From contig NZ_QEKQ01000011.1 in NCBI RefSeq assembly GCF_003096655.1, positions 1-51,463 of the forward strand: a stretch of DNA of 51,463 bases, given 5' to 3'. Origin of the DNA: Tamilnaduibacter salinus. Lineage in GTDB: Bacteria; Pseudomonadota; Gammaproteobacteria; Pseudomonadales; Oleiphilaceae. The notes beneath the pieces were generated by a model that did no database searches, was not told the origin of the DNA, and worked only from the letters and a program-made list of their open reading frames with translations. Below, piece after piece: positions 44,096-51,463 of this stretch. A program made the translations under genes and the position numbers. The first letter of the stretch is position 1, and every line of letters begins with the position of its first letter.

Positions 44096-46246
44096 ATGAA
44101 ATCGATCGGAGGACTTAAAGCGGATGCGCCGGTTGAGGGAATAACCGGAAACGGTCAACCGTTTGCTAAGCGATCATTTTTTGACTGGGCCAGGCAGCTG
44201 GCAGGCTGCCGGTTGTGTCGCAATCTGACGGCCGCGGCCTTTCTGGCCATTCTGGTCATTGAGATCGCCATTCTCATTCCGTCGTACCGTAATTACGAAG
44301 AGGATTTGCTACGTCATCAGGTCGATGTGGCCCGTCAGGCGGTCACGACCTTTGTGCAGAGTGCCGAGGGCCAGGAGATCACGAAATCTGATCTTGAATC
44401 ACTCGTCGCCAGTAGTCCGCTGACCGGTATCTCGCTGTGGCGGGACGGCATAAGCTATGAGGCGGGTGAGGTCGTTGATGTTCCCCATCCGGCTGCAGGC
44501 CTGCTTCGGTTAGCGCCCAGAACAGCCGAGGGAATGATCGACCTGTCCTGGAGTGACGACCCGACACTTGGCGCGTATCAGGCCGTCGCCCGGGTGGATG
44601 TCGGTCATGTGGATTCCGAGCTGGTGGCGTTTGTGTTCCGAATTCTCGGGCTGTCCCTCCTGATCGCTGTCTTTGTGACGGTAGTGACCATGTTCGTCGT
44701 GGACCGGATGATGCTCTCGCCGCTTCTCAAACTGCGTGACCGCATCGCGCGCGCCGGCGACGATGCCGAGAACCCTCTAAGGTATCTGACGCCCGCCGGG
44801 CGCTGTGATGAGTTTGGTGAAGTGGAGAGCGCGTTCAATAGTACCCTGAAACAGAATGCCTCCTACCTGTCCCGTTTGCAGACTCTCAACAAGGAACTGG
44901 ACCGGCTGCTTGATGATCGCACCCGGACCCTCCGAGAAACCGAACAGGAGCTGGAAACACGGACCCTTTATGACCAGCTGACGGGACTGGCGAACCGGAA
45001 TCTTTTTGAAGAACAACTGGATCGTTATTTTTGGGAAGTGTCTCGGGAAGAGGGGCGAAAGGAGGCACTTCTGGTTCTCGGTCTGAACGACTTTCAGGCG
45101 CTCAATGGTCTGGCGGGGCACGAGATCGGCGACCATGTGTTACAGGAAATCGCCCGCCGGGTTGCCCGTTTCAGTCCGGATCATGGTCACGTGGCCCGGC
45201 TGGGCGGCGATGTCTTCGGATTGCTGGTGAAGCCTCAGGGGCGAATTGCTTCCGAGAGTATGGACGCCTGGATCTCGGTGATTATTGAAGCCTGTGAAGA
45301 GCCTGTACAGGTCGGGCAGGCCCAGTACGAGTGTGAGGTCTGCGCCGGTGTCGCCGTGCCCGTCCTGGACGCTAACGATGCTCGGACATTGCTCAGTGAC
45401 GCGGAAATCGCCATGCACCGGGCGAAAAAATCCCCGAACCGAAAGGTGGAATTCTTCACCCCGGAGTTCGGCGACCAGATCCATCACAGACATGAGCTGA
45501 TACGACGCCTGAAATCGGCGATCGAGAATCGGCATCTGCAGCTGCATTATCAGGGGCAGTTCGATCGTCTGAGGCGCTGCGCCGGCTACGAAGCGCTTCT
45601 GCGCTGGCATGATCCGGTGCTTGGACCGGTGTCACCCGCCGAGTTCATCCCACTGGCGGAGGAAACCGGGCTGATTGTCGGTATTGGCGACTGGGTTCTT
45701 GAGGAATCGGTGGCCACATTAAGGCAATGGGTTGACCAGGGTTTTACGGGGCGGATGGCGATCAATGTGTCCGCATTGCAGTTGCACGACGAGGGGTTCG
45801 CCGACCGCATCGCCCATCAGTTGGCGTACTTCGGCGTGAGTGCCGACCAGCTTGAACTGGAAATCACTGAAACGGCGTTGATGGCGGATGTTGAGCGGGC
45901 CATGGCCACCCTGAACCGTTTCCGGGAGCTGGGTCTTGCGCTGGCCGTGGACGATTTCGGTACGGGCTATTCGTCGCTGGCCTATCTCAAGGCACTCCCG
46001 GTTTCGCGGATCAAGATTGACCGAACGTTCGTGACGGGGCTGCCTGAGAACGCACAGGATGCGGCCTTGTGCAGAACCATCATCTCCATGGCCCATAGCA
46101 TGGGGTGCGATGTGATTGCCGAGGGTGTTGAGACAGAGGATCAGGCGAGCTGGTTGGCCCTTGCCGGCAGTGACGAAATGCAGGGGTTCCTGCTGGACCG
46201 CCCGGAGCCGGGAGGATTCTTGGCTGGTCAGAATGATGGTGGTTGA
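44096..46246 (+). CDS. Membrane GGDEF-EAL protein, probable c-di-GMP phosphodiesterase
   Basis: This 716-residue protein has two membrane helices (about 46-66 and 186-208) around a periplasmic sensor region, a HAMP-like linker, a GGDEF domain (about 290-455) and an EAL domain (about 475-716). The GGDEF motif is degenerate (GGDVF near residue 370), so cyclase activity is unlikely. The EAL domain keeps YEALLRW (498), AINVSALQL, EITE, DDFGTGYSSL, the KIDRTFV Lys and EGVE, the residues needed for phosphodiesterase activity. It is separated from the cytochrome gene by a strong terminator and is convergent with the next gene (12-base gap). Confidence 0.92.
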   Translation: MKSIGGLKADAPVEGITGNGQPFAKRSFFDWARQLAGCRLCRNLTAAAFLAILVIEIAILIPSYRNYEEDLLRHQVDVARQAVTTFVQSAEGQEITKSDLESLVASSPLTGISLWRDGISYEAGEVVDVPHPAAGLLRLAPRTAEGMIDLSWSDDPTLGAYQAVARVDVGHVDSELVAFVFRILGLSLLIAVFVTVVTMFVVDRMMLSPLLKLRDRIARAGDDAENPLRYLTPAGRCDEFGEVESAFNSTLKQNASYLSRLQTLNKELDRLLDDRTRTLRETEQELETRTLYDQLTGLANRNLFEEQLDRYFWEVSREEGRKEALLVLGLNDFQALNGLAGHEIGDHVLQEIARRVARFSPDHGHVARLGGDVFGLLVKPQGRIASESMDAWISVIIEACEEPVQVGQAQYECEVCAGVAVPVLDANDARTLLSDAEIAMHRAKKSPNRKVEFFTPEFGDQIHHRHELIRRLKSAIENRHLQLHYQGQFDRLRRCAGYEALLRWHDPVLGPVSPAEFIPLAEETGLIVGIGDWVLEESVATLRQWVDQGFTGRMAINVSALQLHDEGFADRIAHQLAYFGVSADQLELEITETALMADVERAMATLNRFRELGLALAVDDFGTGYSSLAYLKALPVSRIKIDRTFVTGLPENAQDAALCRTIISMAHSMGCDVIAEGVETEDQASWLALAGSDEMQGFLLDRPEPGGFLAGQNDGG

Positions 46247-46258
46247 TGAACCAACCGC

Positions 46259-47011
46259 TTAATCCACCCAACGGAGTTGCCGGAAGTCGAATCCCTGCGC
46301 CAGCGTGGGTTTGATCACCTCGAAGTAGGGGGACGCATCGAAGTCCCGGGGAGTGAACAGGGAATGGTGCCGAACCTGAAACGACGCCCGTTGCCAGGTC
46401 CCGGCGATCGCGCTATCACTCGGTTCGTCCAGCTGGACGGGCAGAATCGGATACCGAATGCTCTGAAAGCCCTGCGCTATAAAGGTGGAGCAGATGGCCC
46501 GCGAGGGGTCGCCACTGCCCAGAGCCAGCATGGATCGTCGGTAACGGGTCGGCACCGGCGGTGTCGGACAGAGGTAGCGGGCCAGGTCCCACACGTTTTT
46601 CAGGTCGTACTGATGCCCGAGTCGGCTTTTGGAGTAAGTGGTCAGCGTTGCGATATCTTCCTCACTGAGCCCGAGAGGCCGACAGATACGGGTATGATTG
46701 TTTCGGTAGAACGATAATGGCAGTGAACGGATGCCGGCCTCCAGATCCGCTTCGACCAGTACATGGGACTCGCCGCTTTCGCCGGTTTCCAGCCCCGCAT
46801 CGGGACCGAGGTAAAGTGCCGCATGCGACCAGGTGGATTGGGTCAGATATTTGATCGCGGTACTGATTCTCGTATCGCCTTCCACCAGTAGGACGTCGCC
46901 GGGCTTGATGGTGGCCTGTATGGCCTCCCAGGTCGAGGTACGGACGGAATGGCACTGGATCTGTTTGGAGAGGTAGGCGACCAGGCGCCTCGAAAGCCAT
47001 CTCAGGAACAT
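46259..47011 (-). CDS. Permuted papain-like protein (YiiX/YaeF, C92-type)
   Basis: This 250-residue protein resembles the permuted NlpC/P60 (papain-like) YiiX/YaeF group: IKPGDVLLVEGDTRISTAIKYL, then STWSHAALYLG with the active-site His, and ICSTFIAQGFQ with the catalytic Cys in the late position. Members are thought to be hydrolases or acyltransferases acting on lipids or amide bonds; the substrate is unknown here. GGAG lies 6 bases upstream of the ATG at 47011, so that start is chosen over 47056 and 47041. The N-terminus (MFLRWLSRRLVAYLS) is amphipathic and basic. Confidence 0.8.
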   Translation of the reverse strand: MFLRWLSRRLVAYLSKQIQCHSVRTSTWEAIQATIKPGDVLLVEGDTRISTAIKYLTQSTWSHAALYLGPDAGLETGESGESHVLVEADLEAGIRSLPLSFYRNNHTRICRPLGLSEEDIATLTTYSKSRLGHQYDLKNVWDLARYLCPTPPVPTRYRRSMLALGSGDPSRAICSTFIAQGFQSIRYPILPVQLDEPSDSAIAGTWQRASFQVRHHSLFTPRDFDASPYFEVIKPTLAQGFDFRQLRWVD

Positions 47012-47083
47012 CACGGACTCCGGTCGTGTGTCTGGTGTCATTGAAAGTACCGACACACGACTGGGAGCTGTGTTACAGATCGA

Positions 47084-47494
47084 TCAGACGCTTGCCGACA
47101 CCGGTTTACGGGACAGGATCAGGGTATCGTAGTCCCGGAGCAGAAACAGGGCGGCACAGGCGGCAAGCATCGGCCAGGCGGCGAAAAACAGAAGGTTGTC
47201 GAAGGGCTGGAGATATTTTCCGAAGGCCGACAGTGTGGATACGGCATGGAAGATCAGGATTGCGCCATAGGTCCAGGTTTTCAGAACCCCTGCCACAAAC
47301 GCCAGAACGAGGAGTAGTTGGGCAGCACCGATGAGATAAAAAACGGTTTCACCGAGGTTCCCAAGGCCGTAGAAGGCGCTGAAGACCTTCGCAGCATGTT
47401 CCGGCTGAATCAGCTTGTCCAGAGTCCAGACCAGGAAGACGACAAAGATACCGAGACGAAGCAGCAATAGAGCGAGCGGTAATTGTTTGGGCAT
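47084..47494 (-). CDS. DoxX-like small membrane protein
   Basis: This 136-residue protein has four hydrophobic helices and a pattern like the DoxX family (LLRLGIFVVFLVWTLDKLIQPEHAAKVF near the N-terminus, GAAQLLLVLAFVAGVLKTWTYGA in the middle). AAGGAG sits 5 bases before the ATG at 47494. Family members lack a single defined function; some take part in redox or thiosulfate metabolism. It lies upstream of the YiiX-like gene on the same strand, with a 72-base gap. Confidence 0.7.
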   Translation of the reverse strand: MPKQLPLALLLLRLGIFVVFLVWTLDKLIQPEHAAKVFSAFYGLGNLGETVFYLIGAAQLLLVLAFVAGVLKTWTYGAILIFHAVSTLSAFGKYLQPFDNLLFFAAWPMLAACAALFLLRDYDTLILSRKPVSASV

Positions 47495-47874
47495 TCAGTT
47501 CTCCTTGAGGTCGTTTTTGAGTGATCGCTCTACGGACAAGCCGCCCCGATCATAGTTCCTGGTTCGGAAGGTCGTGGTGGTTTCCATTAGTGTGACGTCA
47601 GAGGCAGGGAGCTTCGGTGAGGTGTTGAAACTGGTCAAAAAGGAAATGGCCTGGCGCCCCTCTGGTGGTGGCGACTTTGTTAACGCCTGAAATGGCGCTT
47701 AAATCGTTGGGAAAAGAGCTGGACGCTGTTTTCCCGGGCCAGCGAATTGGTTTCCCTGGTGGCGGGCAAGCCGTTGACATCCTTCTTGTTCGCCCCGACG
47801 ATCTTAAAACAGCTGAGACGGAACGCGCCTTTCAGTGGTTCCTTCAGTAACGACATTCTGGTTTCGAGGCTCTG
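47495..47874. other. Intergenic region between doxX-like gene and nrtS
   Basis: This is 380 bases between divergent genes. A TTGACA lies at about 47773 without a good -10 partner. A 61-codon open frame (47665-47850, plus, GTG start) has no recognisable family and is not called. No repeat of the composite family is present. Confidence 0.4.
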
Positions 47875-48201
47875 ATGGCATTGTCGAGGAGATTGTTGGC
47901 GCCGATCCGCCGCTGTGGAGAAGCCTGCCAGCTTGCGGTCGGTCACGGCACGCCCTGGCGAGCGGTAAAGCTCGCGGCGGTCGTGGGCACGCTTCTGACG
48001 GTGATTAATCAATGGGAAGCGATCACCACTGATACGCCGATAAACTGGCTCAAAGTCGTGCTGACGTATTGCGTACCATACCTCGTGTCGACCTATACCA
48101 GTGTGAGCAAGGACTTGCACTTGCGCCGGGAGGCGCAGGCGGTCGAACTGGTGGTATACGAGGAGAACCGGGACGCCGGAGTGCGGCAGGGGTGGGAATG
48201 A
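47875..48201 (+). CDS. nrtS: NrtS-like small nitrate/nitrite transporter
   Basis: This 108-residue protein resembles the NrtS family of small membrane proteins linked to nitrate/nitrite transport. The diagnostic stretch is AAVVGTLLTVINQWEAI followed by PINWLKVVLTYCVPYLVSTY, giving two membrane helices. The N-terminal 30 residues are basic and cytoplasmic in appearance. Its stop overlaps the next start by 4 bases (ATGA), implying translational coupling with the glutaredoxin-like gene. The assignment rests on sequence pattern; the transport role is from family knowledge only. Confidence 0.75.
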   Translation: MALSRRLLAPIRRCGEACQLAVGHGTPWRAVKLAAVVGTLLTVINQWEAITTDTPINWLKVVLTYCVPYLVSTYTSVSKDLHLRREAQAVELVVYEENRDAGVRQGWE

Positions 48202-48614
48202 CGATGTCCCGTCTCACAGCAGAACAGGCAGCCGTACTTTTTTCCGGTAAGTCGACACGCAGGCTGGCCTTCGTCCCAGTCCTCATGGCTTTGCTGGGGA
48301 TGCTGGCCAGCAGTCCGCAGGCTGTCGAAGCCAATGATCAGAGCAGCAACGCGAAATCATCGCGTGTCGTTCTGTTCTCCCAGCCGTTCTGCCCCGGTTG
48401 CATGGCTGCCAAGACGTATTTCCGCGACCACCATATTGCCTACCTTGAGTTCGACATCACAGCCTCCCAGCGGGCGCGGAGGACGTTTGAGCGGCTCGGC
48501 GGTAAGGGGACACCATTTCTCGTTATTGGTGGTCAACGGATAAACGGCTTCTCCCGCCCGATCGTTAGGCAGCGGCTGAAAGCACTTGGGATTGCCGTGA
48601 ATAAAATGGAATAA
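48198..48614 (+). CDS. Membrane- or signal-anchored glutaredoxin-like protein
   Basis: This 138-residue protein has a hydrophobic segment (about 22-43, RLAFVPVLMALLGMLASSPQ) that may be a signal peptide or anchor. A glutaredoxin domain follows (about 55-138) with the redox motif FCPGC, the cis-Pro motif KGTPFLVIGG and a GFSRPIVRQRL C-terminal helix. Export would put the thiol chemistry in the periplasm. It is coupled to nrtS by an ATGA overlap. ATG 48204 is an alternative start. The partner protein is unknown. Confidence 0.8.
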   Translation: MTMSRLTAEQAAVLFSGKSTRRLAFVPVLMALLGMLASSPQAVEANDQSSNAKSSRVVLFSQPFCPGCMAAKTYFRDHHIAYLEFDITASQRARRTFERLGGKGTPFLVIGGQRINGFSRPIVRQRLKALGIAVNKME

Positions 48615-48695
48615 ACCGTCCTCTGTGACGGCGGCTGTTGCCAGCGGATCGGGTGGTCTGAGCGTCAGAACAACCAGAGTGGAGAGTTCAGGAGG

Positions 48696-48772
48696 TGGTA
48701 CCCCCGGCAGGACTTGAACCTGCGACCTATCGCTTAGGAGGCGATTGCTCTATCCAGCTGAGCTACGGGGGC
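48696..48772 (-). tRNA. tRNA-Arg (anticodon CCT)
   Basis: This 77-base cloverleaf starts GCCCCCG and ends with CGGGGGT plus ACCA. The anticodon stem-loop is ATCGC-CTCCTAA-GCGAT, giving anticodon CCT, and the T-loop is TTCAAGT. It reads AGG codons. It stands alone between the glutaredoxin-like gene and the glycosyltransferase pair. Confidence 0.95.
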
Positions 48773-48788
48773 ATCACGGCGAAGGCGC

Positions 48789-48817
48789 ATGATACCGGCC
48801 CCGGATAAGCGGCTCAA
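48789..48817 (-). promoter_or_regulatory. Promoter of tRNA-Arg
   Basis: On the minus strand TTGAGC (48812-48817), a 17-base spacer and TATCAT (48789-48794) lie about 17 bases upstream of the mature tRNA 5' end. The boxes match consensus at 4 of 6 and 5 of 6 positions. Confidence 0.6.
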
Positions 48818-48905
48818 CCGGAACGGCGGTGCTTTGCGAATCGGACGCATCCTGATACCGTTTCGTCTGACCCCAAGCCCTGATCGTTTCCTGGAGAAGC
48901 AGCCT

Positions 48906-49658
48906 GTGGCCCTCCCGCTCCACGCGTCCATCATTATACCGGTTCTCAATGAATCGGCCGGGATTGAGGCCGCTCTGCGTGCGTTATCGTCCTGGCGCGA
49001 CAGCGGTCATGAGGTCATTGTCGTGGATGGCGGCAGTACGGACGATACGGTTGAGAAGGCCAGGCCGCTGAGTGACCGCGTGCTGGTGGAGTCTCCGGGA
49101 AGATCGCATCAGATGAACGCCGGGGCATCCATTGCCGGCGGCGAAGTGCTGATCTTTCTCCATGCCGATACCCGCCTGCCTGATGATGCGTTGGCACAGT
49201 TGGAGCGATTTGTTGGCAGCCTGGCGGTCTGGGGGCGGTTTGATGTGCGCCTTAGCGGCCGCCGACCGCTGTACCGGGTCATCGCGGCCTTCATGAACGG
49301 GCGGTCCCGGCTGACGGGGATTGCCACCGGCGATCAGGCTCTGTTTGTCCGCCGTGCGGTCTTCGACGAAGTCGGCGGCTTTGAGTCCATCCCGCTGATG
49401 GAGGATGTGTCGTTCAGTCAGCGGCTCCTGCCATACTCCCGCCCTTATTGCATCGGCTCCCCCGTCGTGACGGACAGTCGTCGATGGGAAAAGCACGGCG
49501 CCTGGCGGACCATCCTGACCATGTGGCGCTTACGATGGCGATACTGGCGCGGTGACGATCCCGCGAAGCTGGTGGCGCAATACTACCCAGGCCAGGCCGT
49601 ATCCCCGAAACCGGAACCGACCACCGTCTCTCATGCCAAAACCAATCCCGATCTCTGA
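48906..49658 (+). CDS. Family 2 glycosyltransferase (TIGR04283-type)
   Basis: This 250-residue GT-A fold transferase is of the kind named rSAM/selenodomain-associated transferase 2. It has SIIIPVLNESAGIEAALRAL, the VVDGGSTDDT nucleotide-binding motif, LIFLHADTRLPDDA, ATGDQALFVRR and MEDVSFSQRL. A GTG at 48906 with GGAG 9 bases upstream gives a start just before the conserved core; the frame is open back to 48789 but overlaps the tRNA promoter. It overlaps the next gene by 26 bases. The two families are usually neighbours and have been linked to arsenosugar-type or other small-molecule glycosylation; the substrate is unproven. Confidence 0.87.
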   Translation: MALPLHASIIIPVLNESAGIEAALRALSSWRDSGHEVIVVDGGSTDDTVEKARPLSDRVLVESPGRSHQMNAGASIAGGEVLIFLHADTRLPDDALAQLERFVGSLAVWGRFDVRLSGRRPLYRVIAAFMNGRSRLTGIATGDQALFVRRAVFDEVGGFESIPLMEDVSFSQRLLPYSRPYCIGSPVVTDSRRWEKHGAWRTILTMWRLRWRYWRGDDPAKLVAQYYPGQAVSPKPEPTTVSHAKTNPDL

Positions 49659-50286
49659 TCCGGCGAACCTCCTGCTGGTGCAATTCGCCAAGTGGCCTGA
49701 AAAAGGGCGTGTCAAAACACGACTGGCCGCTCAGCTTGGCGAAAAAGGGGCACTCAATGCCCATATTCAGCTCACCATGGCCGTGCTGCGAGAGCTGGTG
49801 CGTAGTGGCTGCCCGGTCCGCTTTCTGTGGGACCGCCCGCTGACGACACCGCCGGCCTCAGCGGCACCCATCGAAGTGGCCATCGCCCGGGAGAGCGTCC
49901 AGCAGGGTATCCAACAGGGCAGGGACCTGGGGGCACGCATGGCGAATGCGCTCCGTGATGGGCTGGCGGAGGGGTATGGGAAAGCCATCATCGTCGGCAG
50001 TGACTGCCCCTCGGTGGACGCCAGCTACCTGGCGCAGGCGGAATCCGCACTGACGCAGTCCGACGTCGTACTTGGGCCCTCGGATGACGGTGGCTTCGTG
50101 CTCATCGGCGCAACGCGAACCGCCACCGGCATGCTCGATGGCATCGAGTGGGGGACGGACCGGGCCCTGGCACAGACCGTCGAACAGCTGAAAATCGTCG
50201 GGCTCTCTGTCGTCACCCTTGAACCGCGATGGGATGTGGACGAGCTGGCGGACTGGGAGCGGTTCCGGCAGGAACGAACGCTCTGA
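49633..50286 (+). CDS. TIGR04282-family nucleotidyl/glycosyltransferase
   Basis: This 217-residue protein is of the family called rSAM/selenodomain-associated transferase 1, also annotated in arsenosugar biosynthesis. It shows LLVQFAKWPEKGRVKTRLA, the IVGSDCPSVDASYL motif with the catalytic Asp, LGPSDDGGFVLIG and the IEWGTDRALAQTV segment. The ATG at 49633 lies inside the end of the previous gene (26-base overlap), so the two are translationally coupled. No radical-SAM partner is present in the window. Confidence 0.88.
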   Translation: MPKPIPISDPANLLLVQFAKWPEKGRVKTRLAAQLGEKGALNAHIQLTMAVLRELVRSGCPVRFLWDRPLTTPPASAAPIEVAIARESVQQGIQQGRDLGARMANALRDGLAEGYGKAIIVGSDCPSVDASYLAQAESALTQSDVVLGPSDDGGFVLIGATRTATGMLDGIEWGTDRALAQTVEQLKIVGLSVVTLEPRWDVDELADWERFRQERTL

Positions 50287-50690
50287 GAGAACGGCAACCG
50301 CCCTTCGGGCGGAAAAAGAAGGTTTGAAGGTTTTAAAGTTTGAAGGTCTGAAAGAGGGCATTTGTAGCCGATGTCTCCGACTTCGGAGTCGTCCGAAGGA
50401 CGACCACTGATCTCCCGACAACATGGCCCGCTAATGTAGGAGCGAGCTTGCTCGCGACCCGATACACCGACGCGTCCCTGGATCGCACCTGAATCCGTCG
50501 CTTGCAGGCAAGCTCCTACAACTGCTGCCCCGGGCCGTTCCCGGGAATCCGGCAGCCTTTCAGGCTGCTCCGAAGTCGGAGACATCGGCTACGGTTGAAT
50601 ACCTTCCGACTTTAAAACCTTCAGACCTTAAAACATTAAAACCGTCATTTCCGCCCTTCCGCGTTCTTCCGCGGCGAACTCATCCTGTTT
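50287..50690. repeat. Nested palindromic repeat containing a REPIN
   Basis: At least three layers are nested. The outermost is loosely paired TTTGAAGGTTTTAAAG-type runs (50321-50353 and 50611-50643). Next is a perfect 25-bp pair starting GTAGCCGATGTCTCCGACTT (50364-50388 and 50568-50592). The innermost is a REP doublet, TGTAGGAGCGAGCTTGCTCG (from 50435) and its inverted partner ending AAGCTCCTACA (to 50520). A GCAGCCTTTCAGGCTGC hairpin lies beside it, and a TTCCGCGTTCTTCCGCGG module ends the block near 50685. Confidence 0.8.
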
Positions 50691-50701
50691 AGTTGTCTTG
50701 A

Positions 50702-50747
50702 TACCTGTCCATTTACCTGTACATGTGGGAGGTGGTCGGGATACACT
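50702..50747 (+). promoter_or_regulatory. Putative yefM-yoeB operator/promoter
   Basis: CCTGTACATGT at 50716-50726 contains the TGTACA core known from the E. coli YefM operator. TACACT at 50742-50747 could be a -10 box 18 bases after TGTACA. ACCTGT also occurs at 50703. Autorepression by YefM-YoeB would be expected. Confidence 0.4.
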
Positions 50748-50778
50748 ACCCTGGCACGATCAACACGCCGGAGGCGCT

Positions 50779-51033
50779 ATGAAAATCATCTCCTTCACTG
50801 AAGCCCGCAACGGCTTGAAGGCCGTGCTCGATGGTGTCGTGAATGACGCAGACAGCACGGTGATCACCCGCCGCGACGCGGAAGACGCTGTGGTCATGTC
50901 GTTGGATCAGTACAACAGCCTCATGGAAACCGTCCATCTGCTGCGGTCCCCGGCCAACGCCGATCACCTGTCCCGCTCGATTGCCCAGTACCGGGCGGGT
51001 CATGTCAGCGAGCACAAGGTAGCGGATGAGTGA
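50779..51033 (+). CDS. yefM: YefM/Phd-family antitoxin
   Basis: This 84-residue antitoxin has the Phd/YefM DNA-binding N-terminal domain (MKIISFTEARNGLKAVLDGV, VVMSLDQYNSLMETVHLL) and a C-terminal toxin-neutralising tail (SIAQYRAGHVSEHK). The ATG at 50779 lies 7 bases after GGAGG; the frame continues upstream to 50698 without family sequence. It overlaps yoeB by 8 bases. It should repress its own promoter together with YoeB. Confidence 0.94.
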   Translation: MKIISFTEARNGLKAVLDGVVNDADSTVITRRDAEDAVVMSLDQYNSLMETVHLLRSPANADHLSRSIAQYRAGHVSEHKVADE

Positions 51034-51289
51034 ACGATTGATCTGCTGGACGGATGAATCCTGGCAGGACTACCTCTACTGGCAGGGCCAGGACAAAAAA
51101 ACGCTGAAACGTATCAATCGTCTGATTGAAGACACCAAACGATCGCCTTTCGAAGGGATCGGAAAGCCCGAACCACTGAAGGAAAACCTGGCGGGTTTCT
51201 GGTCGCGGCGCATCGACGACACGAACCGACTGGTTTACGCCGCCGACGACCATGCCATCACCGTGATTTCCTGCCGGTATCATTACTGA
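51026..51289 (+). CDS. yoeB: YoeB mRNA endonuclease toxin
   Basis: This 87-residue RelE-superfamily toxin cleaves mRNA on the ribosome. Family features are present throughout: WTDESWQDYLYWQ, RINRLIEDTKRSPFEGIGKP with the catalytic-type Glu, SRRIDDTNRLVYA with Arg, and the terminal His-Tyr (CRYHY). All expected active-site residues are in place, so it looks functional. It overlaps yefM by 8 bases. Confidence 0.95.
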   Translation: MSERLICWTDESWQDYLYWQGQDKKTLKRINRLIEDTKRSPFEGIGKPEPLKENLAGFWSRRIDDTNRLVYAADDHAITVISCRYHY

Positions 51290-51298
51290 CGGTAATGG

Positions 51299-51372
51299 GG
51301 CCGCTGAATCCGCGGAAGGACGCGGAAATGACAACAGAAGAGACATTTGCCACGGAGTCCACGGAAGGACAT
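51299..51372. repeat. Composite repeat, copy 9 (interrupted)
   Basis: CCGCTGAATCCGCGGAAGGA and TTTGCCACGGAGTCCACGGA form the left side of the composite repeat. It is cut at about 51372, where the IS-like end begins. Confidence 0.6.
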
Positions 51373-51374
51373 AT

Positions 51375-51463
51375 ATGGTCTCCTCCCCGTTTGCCAAGGC
51401 ACAGAGGTTGATGAGGGACAGGTTGCTGCCATATATCCGGCCTGTTGATGAGGCGGCCTTGCC
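51375..51463 (+). other. IS-like end, possibly with a partial open frame
   Basis: ATGGTCTCCTCC at 51375-51386 is the same 12-mer that forms the inverted pair at 1-87. A frame open to the window edge (29 codons, beginning MVSSPFAKAQRLMRD) follows an AAGGA, but the frame could equally be non-coding IS terminus. No transposase motif is visible in this length. Confidence 0.3.

Noticed and set aside
47665-47850. 61-codon plus-strand frame before nrtS
   Set aside because: It has no family resemblance and no convincing ribosome site; it is left as part of the intergenic region.
47680-48120. 146-codon minus-strand frame
   Set aside because: It is antisense to nrtS, which has recognisable family sequence and a coupled downstream gene.
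50287-50690. Possible CRISPR-like array
   Set aside because: The repeated pieces are inverted and nested, not direct repeats with regular unique spacers; no cas genes are present in the window.

Overview
The window is 51.5 kb of GC-rich gammaproteobacterial chromosome. The strongest sign is the envelope and translation block glnD-map / rpsB-tsf-pyrH-frr-uppS-cdsA-dxr-rseP-bamA-skp-lpxD-fabZ-lpxA-lpxB-rnhB, preceded on the other strand by dapC, a YffB-like gene, dapD and dapE. This order is typical of Pseudomonas/Marinobacter/Oceanospirillales-type genomes. I cannot name the species. LPS and outer-membrane biogenesis genes show a Gram-negative envelope.

Layout. 1-2.2 kb: an IS-like terminal repeat, slyX, a membrane-anchored cold-shock-domain protein and a small unknown gene. 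2.2-10.1 kb (minus): map-glnD-dapC, then yffB-like, dapD and dapE, with a composite palindromic repeat in each gap downstream of dapC. 10.2-25.3 kb (plus): the housekeeping block above. 25.4-28.4 kb: a MITE-like element, initiator tRNA, a diguanylate cyclase and an Fn3 lipoprotein. 28.4-33.4 kb (minus): a response regulator / FecR-LysM protein / CHASE2 histidine kinase operon. 33.5-39 kb: topB, bolA, yciO, a HepT-MntA toxin-antitoxin pair, an unknown gene and a VTT/TVP38 membrane protein.

39.2-44.0 kb holds the most unusual locus. A 788-residue protein joins a tubulin-tyrosine-ligase-like (TTL) ATP-grasp domain, a PqqD-like peptide-recognition domain and a degenerate HprK-like domain. Two exported proteins follow it. 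They share an N-terminal leader motif and carry (Glu-Ala-Glu-Gly)n tracts. One is a 97-residue peptide, the other a c-type cytochrome. Between them lie a second MITE copy, a DinB-like gene and a broken NRDE/TANGO2 gene, and a strong terminator closes the locus. I infer a RiPP-like system in which the TTL ligase modifies glutamate side chains of the repeats. I do not recognise it as a described system.

44.1-51.5 kb: a GGDEF/EAL protein, a permuted papain-like (YiiX/C92) protein, a DoxX-like membrane protein, nrtS with a glutaredoxin-like gene, tRNA-Arg(CCT), a TIGR04283/TIGR04282-type transferase pair, a nested repeat containing a Pseudomonas-type REPIN, yefM-yoeB, and an IS-like end at the right edge. 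Both edges carry the same 12-bp inverted-repeat motif, so the sequence probably breaks in an insertion sequence at each end.
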